From NCBI RefSeq assembly GCF_036226685.1, contig NZ_CP109009.1:2728001-2792000 (forward strand): a stretch of 64,000 nt of DNA, read 5' to 3'. Source of the stretch: Streptomyces sp. NBC_00690 (GTDB lineage: Bacteria > Actinomycetota > Actinomycetes > Streptomycetales > Streptomycetaceae). Shown here one piece after another: positions 63,206-64,000 of this stretch (position 1 is its first letter; each line of letters begins with the position of its first letter). Both the position numbers and the translations under genes were made by a program. The notes beneath the pieces were generated by a model. The model had not been told where the DNA came from and did not search any database. It saw only the letters and a list, made by a program, of their open reading frames with translations.

Positions 63206-63900
63206 CCGAACCGATCCGGGTCCTCATAGCCGATGACCAGGCTCTCCTGCGAGGCAGCTTCCGAGTGCTCGTCGACACCGCCCCGGGGCTGACCGCCGTG
63301 GGAGAGGCGGCCGATGGTGCCGAAGCCGTCGACGGCGCCCGAAGGCTCCGCCCGGACGTGGTGCTGATGGACATCAGGATGCCCGGGACGGACGGGATCG
63401 AGGCGACGCGGAGCATCGCCGGATCTCCCGAGACCGCCGGTACGCGCGTCCTCATCCTCACGACCTTCGACCTCGACGAGTACGTGTACGGCGCACTGCG
63501 GGCCGGGGCTGCCGGGTTCCTCCTCAAGGACACCCCTCCCGAGGTCCTGTTGACGGGCATCCACACGGTCGCTGCCGGAGAGTCCCTGCTCGCGCCCTCG
63601 GTGACACGGCGGCTCATCGCCGAGTTCGCCCGGCTCCCTCGGGCGCACCATGCGCCGGGCCCCGTACTGGAGGCCCTCACCGCACGGGAGCGCGAGGTCC
63701 TGGTGCTCGTGGCGCGGGGACTGTCCAACACCGACATCTGCGAGTACCTCCACCTCAGCGGCGGCACGGTCAAGACCCACATGGGTCGGCTGCTGAGCAA
63801 GCTGGGCGCTCGGGACCGTGCGCAGTTGGTCATCAGCGCATACGAGTCGGGGCTCGTCCATGCCGCTCGTCCATCGGTGCCGAACCCCGGCCATCGTTGA
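63202..63900 (+). CDS. LuxR/NarL-type response regulator (second system)
   Basis: The 232-residue protein has a receiver with phospho-Asp 57 (VVLMDIRMPGTDG) and an HTH LTAREREVLVLVARGLSNTDICEYLHLSGGTVKTHMGRLLSKLG. It is paralogous to the regulator at 60217. It is the last gene of the window; nothing further is visible to 64000. Confidence 0.95.
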   Translation: MTEPIRVLIADDQALLRGSFRVLVDTAPGLTAVGEAADGAEAVDGARRLRPDVVLMDIRMPGTDGIEATRSIAGSPETAGTRVLILTTFDLDEYVYGALRAGAAGFLLKDTPPEVLLTGIHTVAAGESLLAPSVTRRLIAEFARLPRAHHAPGPVLEALTAREREVLVLVARGLSNTDICEYLHLSGGTVKTHMGRLLSKLGARDRAQLVISAYESGLVHAARPSVPNPGHR

Positions 63901-64000
63901 TCAGGGGCTCCCGTCGGCACCGCGCGCTTTAACCGCCGATGAGTGCACGCCCCCTACACCCCCTACCCCAGTAGCATCCCCGGCTTGGCTCCCCGGGGTG

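Noticed and set aside
1..64000. CRISPR arrays or prophage
   Set aside because: No spacer-interrupted repeats of 20-40 bp, and no phage structural genes are visible. The tandem repeats found lack unique spacers.

Overview
The window is a very GC-rich actinobacterial chromosome segment. Third-codon G/C bias, many GTG starts, 4-base start/stop overlaps, leaderless-looking promoters and the gene repertoire all point to Streptomyces or a close relative. It is mostly core or conserved chromosome. There are two insertion sequences, one tRNA gene (Val, anticodon TAC), and no prophage, CRISPR array, rRNA operon or recognisable antibiotic cluster.

Layout. 0-5.3 kb: a secreted lytic transglycosylase-like protein, a GT87 glycosyltransferase/PAP2 fusion, an O-methyltransferase and a cytoplasmic serpin. 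5.3-7.1 kb: a complete IS200/IS605-type element (TnpA + TnpB + probable omegaRNA) just upstream of the serpin. 8.1-13.5 kb: a tightly coupled three-gene operon of a small N-terminally hydrophobic protein, a 1266-residue STAND-type P-loop NTPase with TPRs and a propeller-like C-terminus, and a TPR protein; this is the best candidate for an uncharacterised system. 13.5-31 kb: housekeeping and accessory genes (VanZ-like protein, ABM monooxygenase, GNAT, MFS-MarR fusion, HAD phosphatase, secreted Calx-beta hydrolase, SDR, a Gdt1/TMEM165 transporter behind a yybP-ykoY Mn2+ riboswitch, FetB-like permease, secreted HNH nuclease, PhoD-like phosphatase, DoxX, DedA and others). 31.4-34.1 kb: two unlisted small membrane proteins, with an IS5-family element sitting exactly after the stop codon of one, then FmdB zinc ribbon and DUF4383 proteins. 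34.1-38.8 kb: coiled-coil membrane protein, DUF4097-like lipoprotein, tRNA-Val, DHFR-like reductase, second DedA protein.

38.9-48.6 kb is a tellurite/stress (Ter) locus: HAD phosphatase, a PRTase-TRSP-StiP fusion and a CitE-like lyase form one operon, divergent from a long TerD protein and followed by a TerA/TerD-like protein, a DUF475 (TerC-superfamily) membrane protein and two canonical 191-residue TerD proteins. Together they match the metal/stress-responsive Ter module with its predicted nucleotide-like biosynthetic arm. 48.9-53.2 kb: 1-Cys peroxiredoxin, DUF3052 protein and pyruvate dehydrogenase E1 (aceE). 53.3-57.8 kb: I36-type inhibitor-like secreted protein, an MFS exporter divergent from its TetR regulator across a nested inverted-repeat operator, and a DUF1023 hydrolase. 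57.9-63.9 kb: a DUF4429/SHOCT protein and two consecutive DesK/DesR-like two-component systems, the first preceded by a 28-bp palindrome and the second co-operonic with a membrane protein.

The window is rich in long perfect hairpins between genes (15-22 bp stems with tiny loops), mostly without U-tracts, which I read as Streptomyces-type terminators.
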